This document shows, in pieces, positions 12,901 to 26,039 of a stretch of DNA of 64,000 nt. Made by a program: the position numbers and the translations under genes. A model generated the notes under the pieces. It made no database searches. It saw only the letters and a program-made list of their open reading frames with translations, and was not told the origin of the DNA. Each line of letters begins with the position of its first letter. Position 1 is the stretch's first letter. This DNA is from Edolisoma coerulescens (Eukaryota > Chordata > Aves > Passeriformes > Campephagidae), in contig VWZW01004122.1 of assembly GCA_013397115.1 (NCBI GenBank), positions 446,834 through 510,833 of the forward strand. The letters are read 5' to 3'.

Positions 12901-14517
12901 CAACTAAAATTTCCTGTAAAAAAGAAGTCAGTTCTTTCACCTTGATTTACTGCATTGACAAAGGAACTCCTCCTGATTTACATTAGAGCATGTGAATGAA
13001 AAATCGCTATTACATATGTCAAAATGTTACCTGATAAATTTTTTTAGAATCAGAGATTACACCATAAATATTTTTAATGAAACCTAAAAACAGACAAGTG
13101 AATTTAAGCCTTTAATTCATTAAGAGCCTAACTTTCAAGGCTGAAGGATGAATGACACTTTTTTGTTAGGGGATTCCTAACAAATCTAAATTTTTCACCA
13201 TGATAGGAAAATATGACAAGAGTAATAATGCATGGTATTATATACTGCTACACAAGTTGGACAAATTACATCTGCTTCTGGATAGATGTGGAAAGAGTCT
13301 GCATTAGAAAACTTCCTGCTGGGTCACAAACATACATCAGTAATGGTTTGTTTTCAGTACAAGAAAAATTGCCATTGTCATATTCCAAAGTGAGAGTAAA
13401 TTGTTTTATTATAAACTCCCAGTTGGTCCCTGTTTAACTGAGAAATCATTCAATCTAAATTTATCTTTTCTCTGTGACAATGCCATGTGTTGGTATAACC
13501 AAATTTTGCCTCAATAAGACCAGTATTTCTTTAAAAGACAGACTGCAGTCTTGATCTTAAGCATCCTTGCCATACATTAACTCTTAGTTTGCCTTTTTTG
13601 TTTTTTGTTTACTTTGATTTGTAATCCAAGGCTCGGAGTTTCATAAAGACAAGGCCTCATTGTTACTGATTCACAAGGCAATCAGTCTCTACAAACTTCC
13701 ATCATGCTTGACAATTAGACATGTATGTACATGAATATATACATTTTGAAAACATAGAGAATTATTGAAAACTATCCCCTATTTACATGACTTCCTGTAG
13801 CTTCAATAGAAAGAAATCCAAGTCCAGATTAGCAATGATAGATATACCTAATCCAGCTATCCTCCATTCACTTCATTTTCATTTGATTTGCAAGAGAACT
13901 GACCTGCTTAAATAATGCCACTTAAATGTACACAAAACCAATATGTAGCCTTGTTGGGTCTCCTTTTTTTTACATTTTTTACTCTTCCATCTTATCCTTA
14001 GTATCTGATGTCAACAGGGTAAGAGTCAAAAACTCAAAAAGAATAGTGAAGCAACCACTCAGCCATCACACAGGCTCTAATTAACATGAGAAGGTGTTAT
14101 TGTTGTCTCCAAGAGCTCCACCAAGGAAAGTTTTGTTGAGGATATAATTTTTCACACTTTGTGCCATGAAATGTCAACCTGAAATAAAATCAAATCCTCC
14201 ACACATAATGTCACAAACAGCTCTATTATACCAACAAGAGCACAGCTGAGGAAATAGAATGAATCCAGGCCCCCAGTAAATACTTATCTGCTAAAGATTA
14301 AAAGTATTATACTTGAATTTATATGCATTGGAAATATTACAAGTTTGATTTTCATATGTACACATCTGCCCACATTCAAAAGGGGATAGAACTGTTTCAA
14401 ACAAAACATTTCCTTTCGTTTTCTTTAATTGGCCATTACAAACAAGCAAGGCATCAGACAACCCTTCCTACCCACTAATTTAACCTCTGGGCAATAGGAA
14501 TGTGTTTTGTATCTTAC
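9928..14517. other. AT-rich intron-like stretch
   Basis: No supported gene. The + strand is visibly richer in A and C than in T and G, as expected for introns transcribed from the minus strand. Apart from an ancient repeat copy at about 11.73-11.88 kb I see only simple A/T runs. Confidence 0.55.
11728..11880. repeat. Decayed copy of an ancient amniote dispersed repeat (putative)
   Basis: The segment holds CTCCCATCAAAATAAATGGG, then CCTATTGAAGTCCACAGGCC, then AAATTTGTGGGCTCAAAGCC. These resemble a short-motif series (CCCATTGAAGTCAATGGG and GTGGGC) that recurs in sauropsid non-coding DNA. I am fairly sure of the resemblance but cannot name the repeat family with certainty. Confidence 0.4.
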
Positions 14518-14555
14518 CACTCTTTGCTGAAAACCTGGAGCAATTTCTGTATTTC
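14518..14555 (-). other. Candidate 38-bp exon, minus strand
   Basis: A strong minus-strand acceptor (CCTCCTTTCTTAAAG) and strong donor (GTG then GTAAGATAC) enclose 38 bases that are open in all three frames. With two leading split-codon bases it reads NTEIAPGFQQRV and ends on a codon boundary, compatible in phase with candidates at 23384-23460 and 9833-9927. Being so short, openness is not evidence; only the splice sites are. Confidence 0.2.
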
Positions 14556-14599
14556 CTTTAAGAAAGGAGGTTGAAAAACGTGATGTTACTAGAAAATGT

Positions 14600-17500
14600 G
14601 GGGGTCCAATCTTTCCTGTATCCAGCTTCTCCATGTTCTCACTGGCCAAAGTAGCAACCATCTTAGTGTGACTTGCATAGGCAAGCCAAGCCAAGTCAGG
14701 TAATAGGTGCTGTCTCAGAAGAAAGCAGAAGACAGTATTGCTTCTCTAATTATGCTAATGAAGGGCATCCTTAAAGCATATAACTCCTTCCTCTTTCATA
14801 CGGTTTTCCAGAAGAGGATATCTAAGGAAGGGCATAGCAGAAGTGTGACTCTTCCCTTCTGTTATGTGCTCTTTTTTAAAGAAACTATTATTTACTGGAT
14901 GGAAAAAACACCAGTCCTTTCAAATTGCTTTTCATAATGGGATTTTTCCAGTTCTTCTTCTGCACCCAGTTTGGGTTTTGGTTTGTTTTGTTTTGGGTTT
15001 TTTTGCATATCTGGAGAAAATAGAAGCCACAAGTGGTGAAAAAGGATAGTTTATTTCCAGGTGACTGGGAGATCTTCCAAATTAAGAAGGGAGAATGTTG
15101 ATTATATTTCTGCAATATGCAGAAATTTAAGCATTTATCTGGAAAGAGGGTGTTAGAATACAGCTTTGACTCAGCTTAAACAGAATAAGGGTTATTTCCT
15201 ATGAGAGGAAAGAGAACCTGAGTTTGCCACTGCCCTTCTCCTGCCTCAGTGCTGTTTTTCCGTTCAAAAGCACGTGATAGAGAAGCTGGAGAGTTCCTGG
15301 AGCAGACTGCTGCTCCCCACCGGCAGCTGGTAGGTCCCAGCTAGTCCAGCTGTGGCTAATTTAAGAAGTCACAGGTGCAGCAATAATCTAACAGCAGGAA
15401 CTAAGTCCTTGTGGTTGTTCTTTTGGATACAGAACTGCAGCTACAGACTGAGATCTGTCTCGGGTATGAACTTACATAAGACCTGGTAAGACAGTTACAG
15501 TAAATCTTCAGCAGGGACCTCGGAAGTTAGAGAGGAAGAGAAATTTTAGCTGTACTCTGAGTTTTGGACATATGCGGTATACTGTGTTATTCTGGAGAAG
15601 CCCTAGCCTAAAATGAAATAAAAATTAAGAATATTTGTAATGCAAAGCAGTGACTTTGGCTGCTACTGGCTTTCTTTCCTGTTGGGAAAAGCAGTTTGTG
15701 AAATATCATTAGGTAGTTCCTTGTAGCTGCATAATATCTGTTTATTAAAACCCACTGATGTAACTAGGAAGCAAAACATTACATTTGCCAATAAAACTAC
15801 TGCTACAGAAAAGCACATATCATCACAGTTATTATCTTCACAAGGGTGAGTTCCAGAGAGACTTACGTTGGGCTAATGAATAATTTGCAGGTTTTCTGTT
15901 AAAAAAAATTACTGTCTCGTGATATTCAAGCATAACTTCAACCTTGCTTTGGACAAGCATCTAACAATGAAGAAAGAGATTATACATTTGAATATAAGAG
16001 CCTTAGAGAAAAAAAAGAATATTTTTTTATTAATCCAAGTCAAGAGCAATAACTATGCACACAAGAAATGCATCCAAAATGTGGTATGCTTAGTGGTAGG
16101 ATCTCACCTATCCCAAAGCTACCAAAACCCAAAAATCTCTTAATGAAGTACAAGTGTATAATTCAGATGGAAAAAGAAGAAAGTGTTCACCTTGTGAGAA
16201 AAGAAGCACAGAGACCCCATTAAAGGAGATATTAGAGATGGAGAATGCAAGCTAGGAAACCACTACAGATAAAATGGGAATAAAAAAGCAGCCACACACA
16301 TTTGATTTCTGAAAACTTTTGAAAAGGCAGCAGTTGAGAAAAACAAAGGGGAAGAAATCAAAACAAATCTTGTTTTCTGACATTTCCCTGCCAAGACCAA
16401 AAAAATACAGATAGGGAAAAAAAAAAGCATTATCTGAGGATGATGTGAACACACTAATTGGCAGGCTGGAGAGTGAGTAACTGAACGGACTTACACGGTG
16501 AACAACATTCTGAGTGCTGGGAGAAATTACTTGTGTATTAATCATTCACCATCTGGGAAAGAATTAGAACGCCTACCCACTCCTCAATGATCATAATTTC
16601 TGGGGTTTATTGTGGTGGGAACATTATTTAAATTAAAAATATGAAAAAGTTAAAAATATTCTGTTTCACAATACATTTCATTGCTATTATTATTCTACAA
16701 ACATGAAGTGCTAAACAGAAGAAGTCCTTTTATACCTGAATCTCTTGTTCTATTTCAAAATTCAGCTAGTCAATCAATTTATTTCTAGCTGTACACTTTA
16801 AGAAACACGTTTTGAATGGAAAATATCCTTTTTGAGGCTGCCTTTCTCCCATATCCAATTTTGTTAATTCTAGCTGTTTGTTACAGCACAGCTGTAGTGC
16901 ACTACAAACAGGGGGGGATGGGGGAAAGGGAGGGCTTTGGAAAGGGCATCTAGTTCAAGGTTGAGATGAGATAAAGCCATAACTTGCTTTAGACTTATCT
17001 ATGTCTCATCTCAGCTGTGTGATATGACCCTTTCTTCTTGCTGAGCCGCATTATCTGATTCTGATACTGTGTATCAGCTGACAGACTTCTTGAGCTTTAT
17101 TCTTGCCACTGTGATTTCAAAAGATGGCTACAATGAAGTATGGACAAGTATTTAGCAGACTGAAGGAAATTTGGAAATAAGTTTTAGAGTAATCTGTTTC
17201 ACAACCATTAATCAGCTAAACCTGCATCTTGTAATAAAGTATTTACAATTATTGTCAGTGAAATTAAGGTTTCATTACTTTCCAGTTCATTCTTAACTGT
17301 GTCTTGCTATTTTTATGTTAATCCAGACTATTTTAAATATACTCAGCTGTATGAAGTGCCCAGTGAAATATTTTCAAATGTAACTAATTAGAGAAACAAC
17401 AGGAGCATAATTAAGTTAGGAATAATCTGCAACAGAAGACAACTTTAGGGCCTTTATTTTGGGGAGCCAAACACTGCCTTAAGCACAGGAAATGGCTAGA

Positions 17501-19860
17501 AAATGCAGAGCAGGTTTTGAGAAGATTTCAGCTGAATTCTGGAACTACTAGGTAGTGATATTACCCAAGCCACCAAATATCAAGAGGCTTTCAAAGGTTT
17601 CGGCTTTGGCCCACTTCAGTGCAAAAGCCATTATGCTGATTCTAGAATACTTTTGTCTTCCTGCATTACAGAAGCAGCTAACAGAGCTCTACCATTAAAG
17701 ACTGCTCAGAGCTTTAAGCTTCAGCTGGAGTGAGTCCAGAGATGCTCACATCTGGTTTTATGCTTCAGTGACCACTGAGTCTCAGTAAAGAAAGTTAATA
17801 GCTTGGATTTTGATCCTGTTTTGCTCTTGTGCCATAACCATTGAAAGAAATAGTTGTCTTCTGTCTCCCATCAACTATTCTAAAATGTCTTCTTAAAAGA
17901 ACATGTGTTTATTTATGAGAATAGCTTCAAATAATTTAAATTTTGTGTTGAGAACAAAGGACACTGCATTTACAAGTAAATTCCACTTACATTGCTTCTG
18001 CAGCACCCATACCTGACATACTTTGCCAGAGTTTCTGATTTATAAATCTTAAATTTATAGCAGACAACCATGGGCCCAGAAATACCATAACTGCAAAATA
18101 TTTGCTTCTGATTTGTTTTATTCAATTTCTTTTATTAAGCCGTATTAAAGAACAACTGGACATTCATTACAAATGTTTTGCAATATTCAAAATCTATAGG
18201 TTTTGTTACTCCACTACTTTTTTGATAGCAAAAATAAATTTTCCTAAAACAAGACTGCAAATCATTTATGGACTATCCCCTGCTCTGTTTTCCATTCAGC
18301 ATCTAAATATTCAAGGCAAACCAAAGCTTAACTCTGCACATTATGAAAACTACCATTTAAAATTTATGTTTAAAATGACCTATAAAACTTTTCTTCTAAA
18401 CCTCAGTTGAGGTATCAGTTGCTTAAATATATTCATCACATTTAGCAGAATCCTGTCATCTCTCCTCTTCCTATTTAATTAAGCATTACTTCTGCCAGCC
18501 ACAGAAGAATCAGAAAAGCTTTCTTTTGAGTTATTCAGAAAGTGGTAAAATAACACATGCAGATACAGCAGCTGACAACATAAGCAGGGTCAGTATTAGG
18601 ACAAACTGGCCAAAAAGAGCAGCTTTTGGCATAATTTTAATCAGTCCTTGGGTACATGAAATGTCATGGAGTTTCATATGAAATTAAATTATCCCTTTCT
18701 CTTAGCTTATTTTTGTTCCAACTAATCCTCTAACTCTTTATTAAACATTATCTTTACCATCTGCTCTGGGTGAATGTTCAACACCTTGCAGAAGAACTCT
18801 GGGCTGATTGGTTTTTATGGGCAACATGATCTGAGTTTTATGCACATACTTAGGATTATGTCAAGGACAAAGAGGATGAATAATCCATTAACTATAATAA
18901 GCAAGAACCCGTATCAGTGCAGCTAGAACATGTGTTATGTTTCAAAAGCAAAAGATGAATTAGAGATATGTGGATCATAAAATACCCATAACCCAGGACC
19001 CTTTCTATACCAGGACATCATTTCCATACATACACACTCCACTAAACAGCATTTCTGAAAGTGACGTTTCATTCTTGATGAATCAGACTTTATAGTGCTG
19101 AAATGGCATTTCCAGGCCTACAACATGCAAAGAAATAGCTCTGCTGAATTGGGCATTTCCTCTAAGATGGAACAGATGGTAAGAAAATATCTGCCCCATG
19201 CACAGGTCTTTCAACCACATCTATATGGTCAATAATAGAACTTTATTTTCATACTTTCTGCAAGCCTCTAAAATATGTCATCGAGGAACTGCTGCTGTTT
19301 AAACTCACAATCTAGAAATTTACACTTTAAAAAGTAATTGTCAAAAGTTAGTCAAATATTGCTATCAATTTGATTCAGTTATTGCTTCCACTCTTTGATT
19401 ACCACAAACACTAAAATAACATTATCACTATTAATTATAATATTTAGTGTAATCTTAGCCTACCAAGACCGCATTTGCCGCAAAACACATAATTGTAAGA
19501 GTTTGCTTGCAATATTTCATGTAATTACTCACCTCTTTCACCTTTTCACGTCTTTGCAATAATTTTTCTTCCTTTGGCTAACCTTTCAGACCAAAGTATT
19601 TCCCTTGTCCTCCACTATAAAGGTTTATGATCCCAAAATGAACAATTATGATGGTATTTGGTAACAGTAAATTAACAACAGAAAGTATCTGGACAATAAG
19701 TCTTTACTCATCTCCTTGCAGAAGGCTTGCACCATGTGCAATATGCTCTAAGGCATAATGACTGACTACTCTTCTAAACATTTTCAGCTACTTGTTGAGA
19801 ATTATTTAACTCACAGTGAGCAGTATACTTCACTGCTGTATCATTCCATACATGAAGGGA
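14600..19860. other. AT-rich intron-like stretch
   Basis: No supported gene. Plausible splice-like pairs with very short open segments occur on both strands (for example + strand 15432-15484 and 19115-19177), but none is long enough to be persuasive. A G-quadruplex motif lies at 16911-16934. Confidence 0.5.
16911..16934 (+). other. G-quadruplex motif on + strand
   Basis: Four G runs (7, 5, 3 and 3 long) are separated by 2, 3 and 1 bases, which satisfies the standard four-run quadruplex rule. It stands out in an AT-rich setting. In a minus-strand transcript this would be C-rich, so any effect would be at the DNA level. Confidence 0.8.
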
Positions 19861-19880
19861 AGGATCAAGGTTTTCCACTG

Positions 19881-19942
19881 GTGTAAGTCATCTGGATTCT
19901 GTTGATTTTAGCAGAACTGTGTTAATTTTAAGTCAATGGTGT
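19881..19942. repeat. Decayed ancient repeat phrase (putative)
   Basis: CTGGTGTAAGTCATCTGGAT followed by GTTGATTTTAGCAGAACTGT and AAGTCAATGG resembles the phrase CAGTGTAAATCAGTGGAG...TTGATTTCAATGGAGT that recurs in sauropsid genomes. Divergence is high and the family name is uncertain. Confidence 0.35.
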
Positions 19943-21979
19943 GATCTATACACTTTTAGAATCAGTGAAACAGTGAGGACTCTGAGAGAGGTAGTCATTA
20001 CAAGCTACTGGATATGTTGCTAAAGACTATGAGGATTGTCCACCTGAGACCTTTGACTGGAAACAGAAGGCAGTATTAAATCCCAGTATTCAAACCTCAG
20101 CACTTCACATCCTTTGGCTGACCAGGGACCTTGACTTCTTTACCTGTTCCTGTAGTACACACTAGGGGCAAAACAAGCTTAGAAGCAAATCACAGAAACC
20201 ATGCTTCATGAACCATGCTCCAGACCACTGCCCTCATAGCTCACTGGATTAAAGGGAGATCAGATTAGACCCTAGATCATTTACTGCATGGGGACCTGCT
20301 CAAGTTGCTTACCCTAATCTAAATCCCAAGTGTCCTAGGCAACAGATGAAAAGCTACACAATAATTGCGTAGCTCAGGTGCTTGGTAAACTTACTTTCCT
20401 GTACTTCCTGACTAGTGACCAGTTTAGAAGCAAAACCTAGTAATAAATAAAAAAATAATACAGCTGAAAGAGCCCAAAACAGCATTATACTAAGCTACAA
20501 ACAATAACCTAGTATCTTCATCTCCAATTCCTCTAGCCACAGGCAGCATTCAGTGATAGTCATGGGTGGGCAAGGAAGGATCCAGTATTTTTACGTCATA
20601 GAATTTCCCATGTAAACAATTAGCTGCTTAACACACACACAGAGTTGTTCCTAGACTAACAAGTCTTTGTGAATCCCCCAGTTCAGAATACACACTTCAT
20701 TACTAAATGAAAGAATAAACATACACATAAAATTCAGAGTAAATCCCATCTAAGATATGATATTTTTATTCTTAAATAGACAGAAAAACGGGTTCCAAAC
20801 ACTCAAGTCTAATCAGAGGTATGGGCTACTCAGCAGAACACATCCCTGTCAGCTCCCATCCTAATCACTGAATTTCAAAGACTCTTCAAAAGTACAAAAG
20901 GGAGTTACTTTTTTGCTACTTATATTTTCATTAAACCTCTTTTTATGAAACTAAATTAAAATTACTTTCCAGTACCAGTTTTCAATCCAATGGGAATTTT
21001 AAAACAAAAGATAAATGTAGTATTCATTCTTATCTAGAAAGTGTCTCTTCCCTCCCTAAATCTTATTACATACACACATGCATGATTTAGCTGAGGTAGA
21101 AGGACAGTGGGAGATGAAGAAAAATCCTCTCTAAAATAACAACTTTGAAAGTATAAAAAGAGGAAAGCAAAAGAGTTATGTAAAGCGTTAAAGGGTAATA
21201 AAGATTTTATGTATATCTTAACTGTTAGCATGAGTAATACACAAAACGGATTTGTTTTAGGTTACCAGCTTTTATCCAGATTATCCAGACGATCAGCATC
21301 TGGTTTAAGTCCCCAATGTAACCATCTGTAGTAATGTCACATGAAGGATTAGCCTTATCTGACATTTGTAATGAATACATGGATGCAAAAAGAGGAAGGA
21401 GTGTGACATGGACTACAATTGTGAAACCTTAAAATCAGGCGAAACCACATCTTTATTTGCTGATTCTAACCACAGGGTTTTTTAACTTCTCAAACGTTAG
21501 CATATGTATTGAAAAACAACATATTCTCATTGATTGTTTAAAGAAAAGCAGGCAAACTGAGAAAATATATTTTTATATTTGACCTTTTAAACATAATTAG
21601 AACATTAAATAAAAATAAAGCGTACTTCACCATGTTCACTTATGACAGATGGGTATGATCACAAAAACATCAAAGGCAGGCTTATCCTAATCCTGTAAAG
21701 TGGTAAGTGCCTCCTGAAAGGTCCTGAGTGCCTTCTAATCCTACTGAGGATAGGCTGCAAGTGCATCAAGAGGTAATGGGAGCAAGTAACAGAGGTAATA
21801 GTGGGCTTTCCTGTCCACATGAGGAACAGTGTGTATTAAAAAGATCTGATACATTAGGAAAAACTTGATTTATCTAAACACAGAAATCAGAAAGTGGGAA
21901 GATGTGTGTTTATTTTCCACTCTCTGTGAGTAAGTACAGCATGGCCTTAGTCCCAGATCATGCAGCCCGAATTCAGAAA

Positions 21980-22090
21980 ACCTGGCTTCTCTTCCAGATT
22001 TTTGCATAAAATTGCACAGTGCCCCAGGTCAATATATTTACGCCTTGGCATGAGTGTCTTCTTTCTACAAATGGTGAAACTGAAGAGACC
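21980..22090 (+). repeat. Possible degenerate MIR SINE
   Basis: ACCTGGCTTCTCTTCCAG, then GCCCCAGGTCAATA, then GTCTTCTTTCTACAAATGG occur in the same order and spacing as the MIR core and its CAGTTTCCTCATCTGTAAAATGG part. The match is much weaker than for the copy at 61.2 kb, so this is tentative. Confidence 0.35.
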
Positions 22091-23107
22091 TCTTCTCAAC
22101 AGATCATGAAGTTGTGCAAAATTGACAAGACATAAGAAACTATGACCATGATTAGTTTTAATGCATCAGAATGTATGATGAAAAAGCCAGGATTTAAAGT
22201 AGAAAGAAAAACTCAGATTCTACAAAATGTTTTGATTTGAGTGTTTCCCCTTTGGATACAATCAAATATTTAGGATAGGGAAAAGGAGAATAAATGATTC
22301 TATCAGCTTAAGGCAGGTAGCACTACCTTTGGAAGAACAGCTGAGTTGGAATGCCTGCTGATCAGGTCAAGTTCAACAAGAAGAGTCCTTTTATTCAAAA
22401 AAGGCCAGGTGAAAGGTCTCAGTGAAGACCAGGCTCTGTGTTTGGAGGCTGGGTGGTATGAGAACACAGTACTGCAGCTAAACAAACAAGGTATATTGTG
22501 ACAATGCCAACCACTCCTCCCCAGTTTAAAATGAGCTTGCTAAGTCACACTGCAAAAGTACCTTGTGCAAAGTCATAGATGATATCTAATGCAGCCTGAG
22601 AACTAAGCCTCAGCCAGTTTTATCTCATCGCAGTGAAACTCTAGAATGTTCCTACTGGTCATACAAGACATGGATATCTTATTTCCTTTGGTGAAATGGC
22701 CACAACTAATAGCTGATACTAAAAAAAGGCTTCTTCATATGTGTATTATTCAATGTCACACATCCATGGAGCTCAAGGTTGGGGTTTTTTCCTGGTATCC
22801 AGATACCCTTACCTGGCAGAGTGTCACTAATGCCTACATTTTATAAATTTGCATGAGACATTTTTATAGCACATGCTGTATTGGCACCATTGCCCAATAG
22901 TGCATGCAATTACTTTGTTGTTGCTGTTGTTGCTGAGGGCCAAGCTCTAACAAATTAAATTTAGAGAAGGGAAATAGGCTTATATGCAAATGGAATTAAA
23001 TGCTGACACAAGGATAAAACAGCCCTGGATTTAGACAGGGCTCTCCCCCCGACTTTTTAACCAATCATTAGATTTAAATTGAACAGACAGATTCATCTTT
23101 GATTTAA

Positions 23108-23146
23108 CTCCACTGTAATCAATGGAACTGCAGCAGGGATGAACCC
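23108..23146. repeat. Decayed ancient repeat phrase (putative)
   Basis: CTCCACTGTAATCAATGGAA followed by CTGCAGCAGGGATGAACCC closely follows the recurring sauropsid phrase CTCCACTGACTTCAATGGAG...CAGGGATGAA. It is probably a fragment of an ancient dispersed repeat. Confidence 0.4.
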
Positions 23147-23383
23147 AGAGCAATATGTTTTTGACAGTTTTTATGCAATGGTTATCCAGAATGAAGTAGA
23201 TGAAACAGATTATTTTTTTTGCTTATAATTTATGAAATTATTTCACCATCCCCAAATCCCTACATCAAGGAAATTAGTTGGTGCATAAAAATGGATAAAG
23301 CAGGCAGTTGCATGCCAAATACCAACTGCTGACCACAGGCTCTGTACCCAAATACACAAAGCCAAAATATTTATCTGACTTAC

Positions 23384-23460
23384 CTGTGATCCAGAACAAG
23401 CTCCCTAATGGTGTATGTACAGCTGGATAGTTGCACGGTTTCTCCTCAATGTCACTTGAG
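23384..23460 (-). other. Candidate internal coding exon, minus strand
   Basis: This is the cleanest minus-strand splice pair I found: a pyrimidine-rich acceptor (TTCATTCTTTTTATGCAG) and a near-consensus donor (ACAG then GTAAGT) 77 bases apart. Only one frame is a natural reading, with one split base at each end; it reads SSDIEEKPCNYPAVHTPLGS and then LFWIT. The peptide has an ordinary residue mix with acidic and proline-rich parts. I cannot assign it to a family. The strand agrees with the C/A skew of the surrounding 48 kb block. Confidence 0.35.
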
Positions 23461-23469
23461 CTGCATAAA

Positions 23470-26035
23470 AAGAATGAAGTACATTTACTATCTCTATAAT
23501 ATTAGTATCATATATAAATAGTTGCTGAACTTAGTGTTCTTTGGTGACCTATAGAAGTCCTAGGAGGAATAATGACTGTTGATCTGATCATTGCATTATA
23601 TGAGAAATGCATTTCAGTAAACTTTTAGAATCCTTGGTTGCATTTTGTGCCTTTGTTACATGACTGCTTCTAGACGATGCTTCCTCTCTTCTCTGTCTCC
23701 ACTGGCACATCTTGTGGAAAGAATAAATTGTTTATCAAAATACTTGTAAATTAATGTAGGACCAAAGGATGCTGACAACATGCACTGTATACGGGGCTAA
23801 TGAGGAACTAAGGATTATTGCTCGTACCAATCTGACAGACCCTGATTTTTTTTGGCACCTTGTTTTTCGGCATCAACTCCTCTTCATTTTTCTCTCTCTT
23901 CCTAGTTTTTCATTGCTTCTTTTCAGCTGACAGCTCATTGCTTATTCATTTATTCATGGTCTCATTTTTTTGGTTTTGAGAATTCTTTATTCAATGGTAA
24001 GTTCAGAGGTACAACAGTTCGTTATTCCACACAGCAACTTCTCTGTACTAAAGCCATCAAATGATACAGAGAATTTCTGTATGGGTGTGTAGTACACCCT
24101 TCTTGTGTCACAGTTTCCACACTGACACTATTTTTTCCCCCAAAAAGTTCTAGCTTCTTTTTCAATGTATATGTACGCATAATGCTATTTTTGGTAACTG
24201 CTTATGGTTAACCACCTATACACGAAGAAAGCATAACAGACTTCCTACTGGCTCCTATGGAATGGTCACCATCAGCCAGAGTCTGCAGATGATCTTGAAA
24301 TATTAGAGTAAGACAGTGCTTTTTACTTCGAGGTCCACAATAGGTCACTAAGATAAGTGTATTGTCAAAAAGTAAGTCCATGCATCAAACATTCATTAAC
24401 TCCTACAGTAGAGATATCCTCATACTCCGCTGGCGGAGTAGCCTTGGGACTGTAGGTACTCTAGGCAAAGAGAGCAAAGCAGAAAAATTTCAAGAAGCAA
24501 AAATAATTTCTAAGCAAACTCACTGCAGATCAAACAGCCCTAGCAAAACGTGTATTTCCTTTGTATATCTTGGCTTACCTACATAAAAACAAGAGGTAGG
24601 AATCTAACAAGGCCTAGCATTGAACTTGAATTGGAGGGATTACTGATCTTTGTTTACATTTCCTGTTCTGTAGCAAATCAATAGGGACATAGCAAAACAG
24701 TGCTTATCAGTACTATTATGCTAAACAAAAGTGCTTGAATCAGGTCTAAAGTACATACAAACTTCTCTTCCTTTCCTCAAATACATGTATTTCCTCCAAA
24801 AGCACAAAATAGGTATTTTTTACCACCGCATTTTCTTTACTGGAGATTTTTGAAAGTATAATCAGATTACTTTGGCAACATGCAGTCCTATGAAAATATG
24901 TATAACCAAGAGAATTACTGTGGCATCATGTATTTTAATGCAAGATTAGTTCCAAAAAAGTTATGGAGATATAAGACAATAAAAAGTGTGGAAAGCAACT
25001 GCTTTTATAATACACATCCAGCTTTAAAGAGAAATAGAAGATACCACCTTTGCAAGTATGTCACTGTATAACTTACACGAAAATTAAGATTTTACATTTC
25101 AGCTACTAACACTTTCCAGAACAAGAAGCATGAAAGTCTGAGTACTCCCTTTTTTCAAGCAGTAAAGGTTTCAAGTTTTTACCCCATTCATATTTGCTAC
25201 CACATTCCCATCATTTGTATTTCATTGATTTCAAAACAGAAAATGGTCCATCAAAATAAAACATTTCATAGATGTTACAAACTGTATTACAATCCTTCTA
25301 CATTTTTCACCACAGAAACTATAGTAATTTTCACGTAATACAACTTCATGCTTACTTTCTGGAGTTCTAATTCTAAGCATTTCATTCTGTTCAGTGAGTC
25401 AGTATTATCTGGTAGTACTACACTTTACAGCATTCATTCTCCTCATGTGAAAAAAGCAGAGTTAGAGATGGTAACTGATGTTTGCAAGAATTCAGGAATA
25501 TAAGCAAAACTAAGATACCAGATGTCTGTTAATTAAGAAATCAAATCGGCATTAAACTGCCCCTTTGAATATTACTAACATTAGTAGGAAAGTTTTCAAC
25601 TCAAGCATTATAAGCATGATTTCTTCCCCTAATCTTTCAACAGATGAAAAACAAAGAGCATTTTAAGGAAAGAAACATGCATCAAATCCAGTATCTGGGA
25701 AGAAACTTGCTGGATTATTATCAGCCTGATAGAGTAACAGCAACTGCTTGCCTTCAAACTTCAAAGTTAGTAGTCCATTAATTTTTAGCTCTTTCTTCCG
25801 CTCTAGCTTTGCATTTCTTCTTTTTGCCTACCAAAATACCTGAATTGATCTGTGGCTGCAAGAGTATGATTCTCCATGTGTTTCTTGTGTCTGCAAAGAA
25901 TCAGTTTCAAAACCAGTTAGAGAACTCAAACTGAAGGGAGGCTGTCCACAAAATGAGTTAATCAATACGTGAACATACTATAGGGTTTTACGCTGAAATA
26001 ATAAATACAAAAAACTTATTTAGTACTCTTTAAAA
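23470..26035. other. AT-rich intron-like stretch
   Basis: No supported gene or recognisable repeat. The right end steps abruptly into the GC-rich islet at 26.04 kb. Confidence 0.55.
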
Positions 26036-26039
26036 TGCT

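Noticed and set aside
19115..19177. 63-base open + strand segment (AYNMQRNSSAELGISSKMEQ) with a GTAAGA donor
   Set aside because: The acceptor lacks a good pyrimidine tract, and frames of this length are expected by chance many times in the window.
19537..19581. 45-base open minus-strand segment (PKEEKLLQRREKVKE) with a GTGAGT donor
   Set aside because: The donor is good but the acceptor is poor, and its phase does not fit neighbouring candidates.
21747..21932. Two adjacent short + strand segments with acceptable splice sites
   Set aside because: Their phases are incompatible with each other, and each is under 50 bases.
22303..22485. Possible CR1 fragment from the phrase AAGTTCAACAAG
   Set aside because: Only a 12-base match; flanking sequence does not follow the CR1 consensus.
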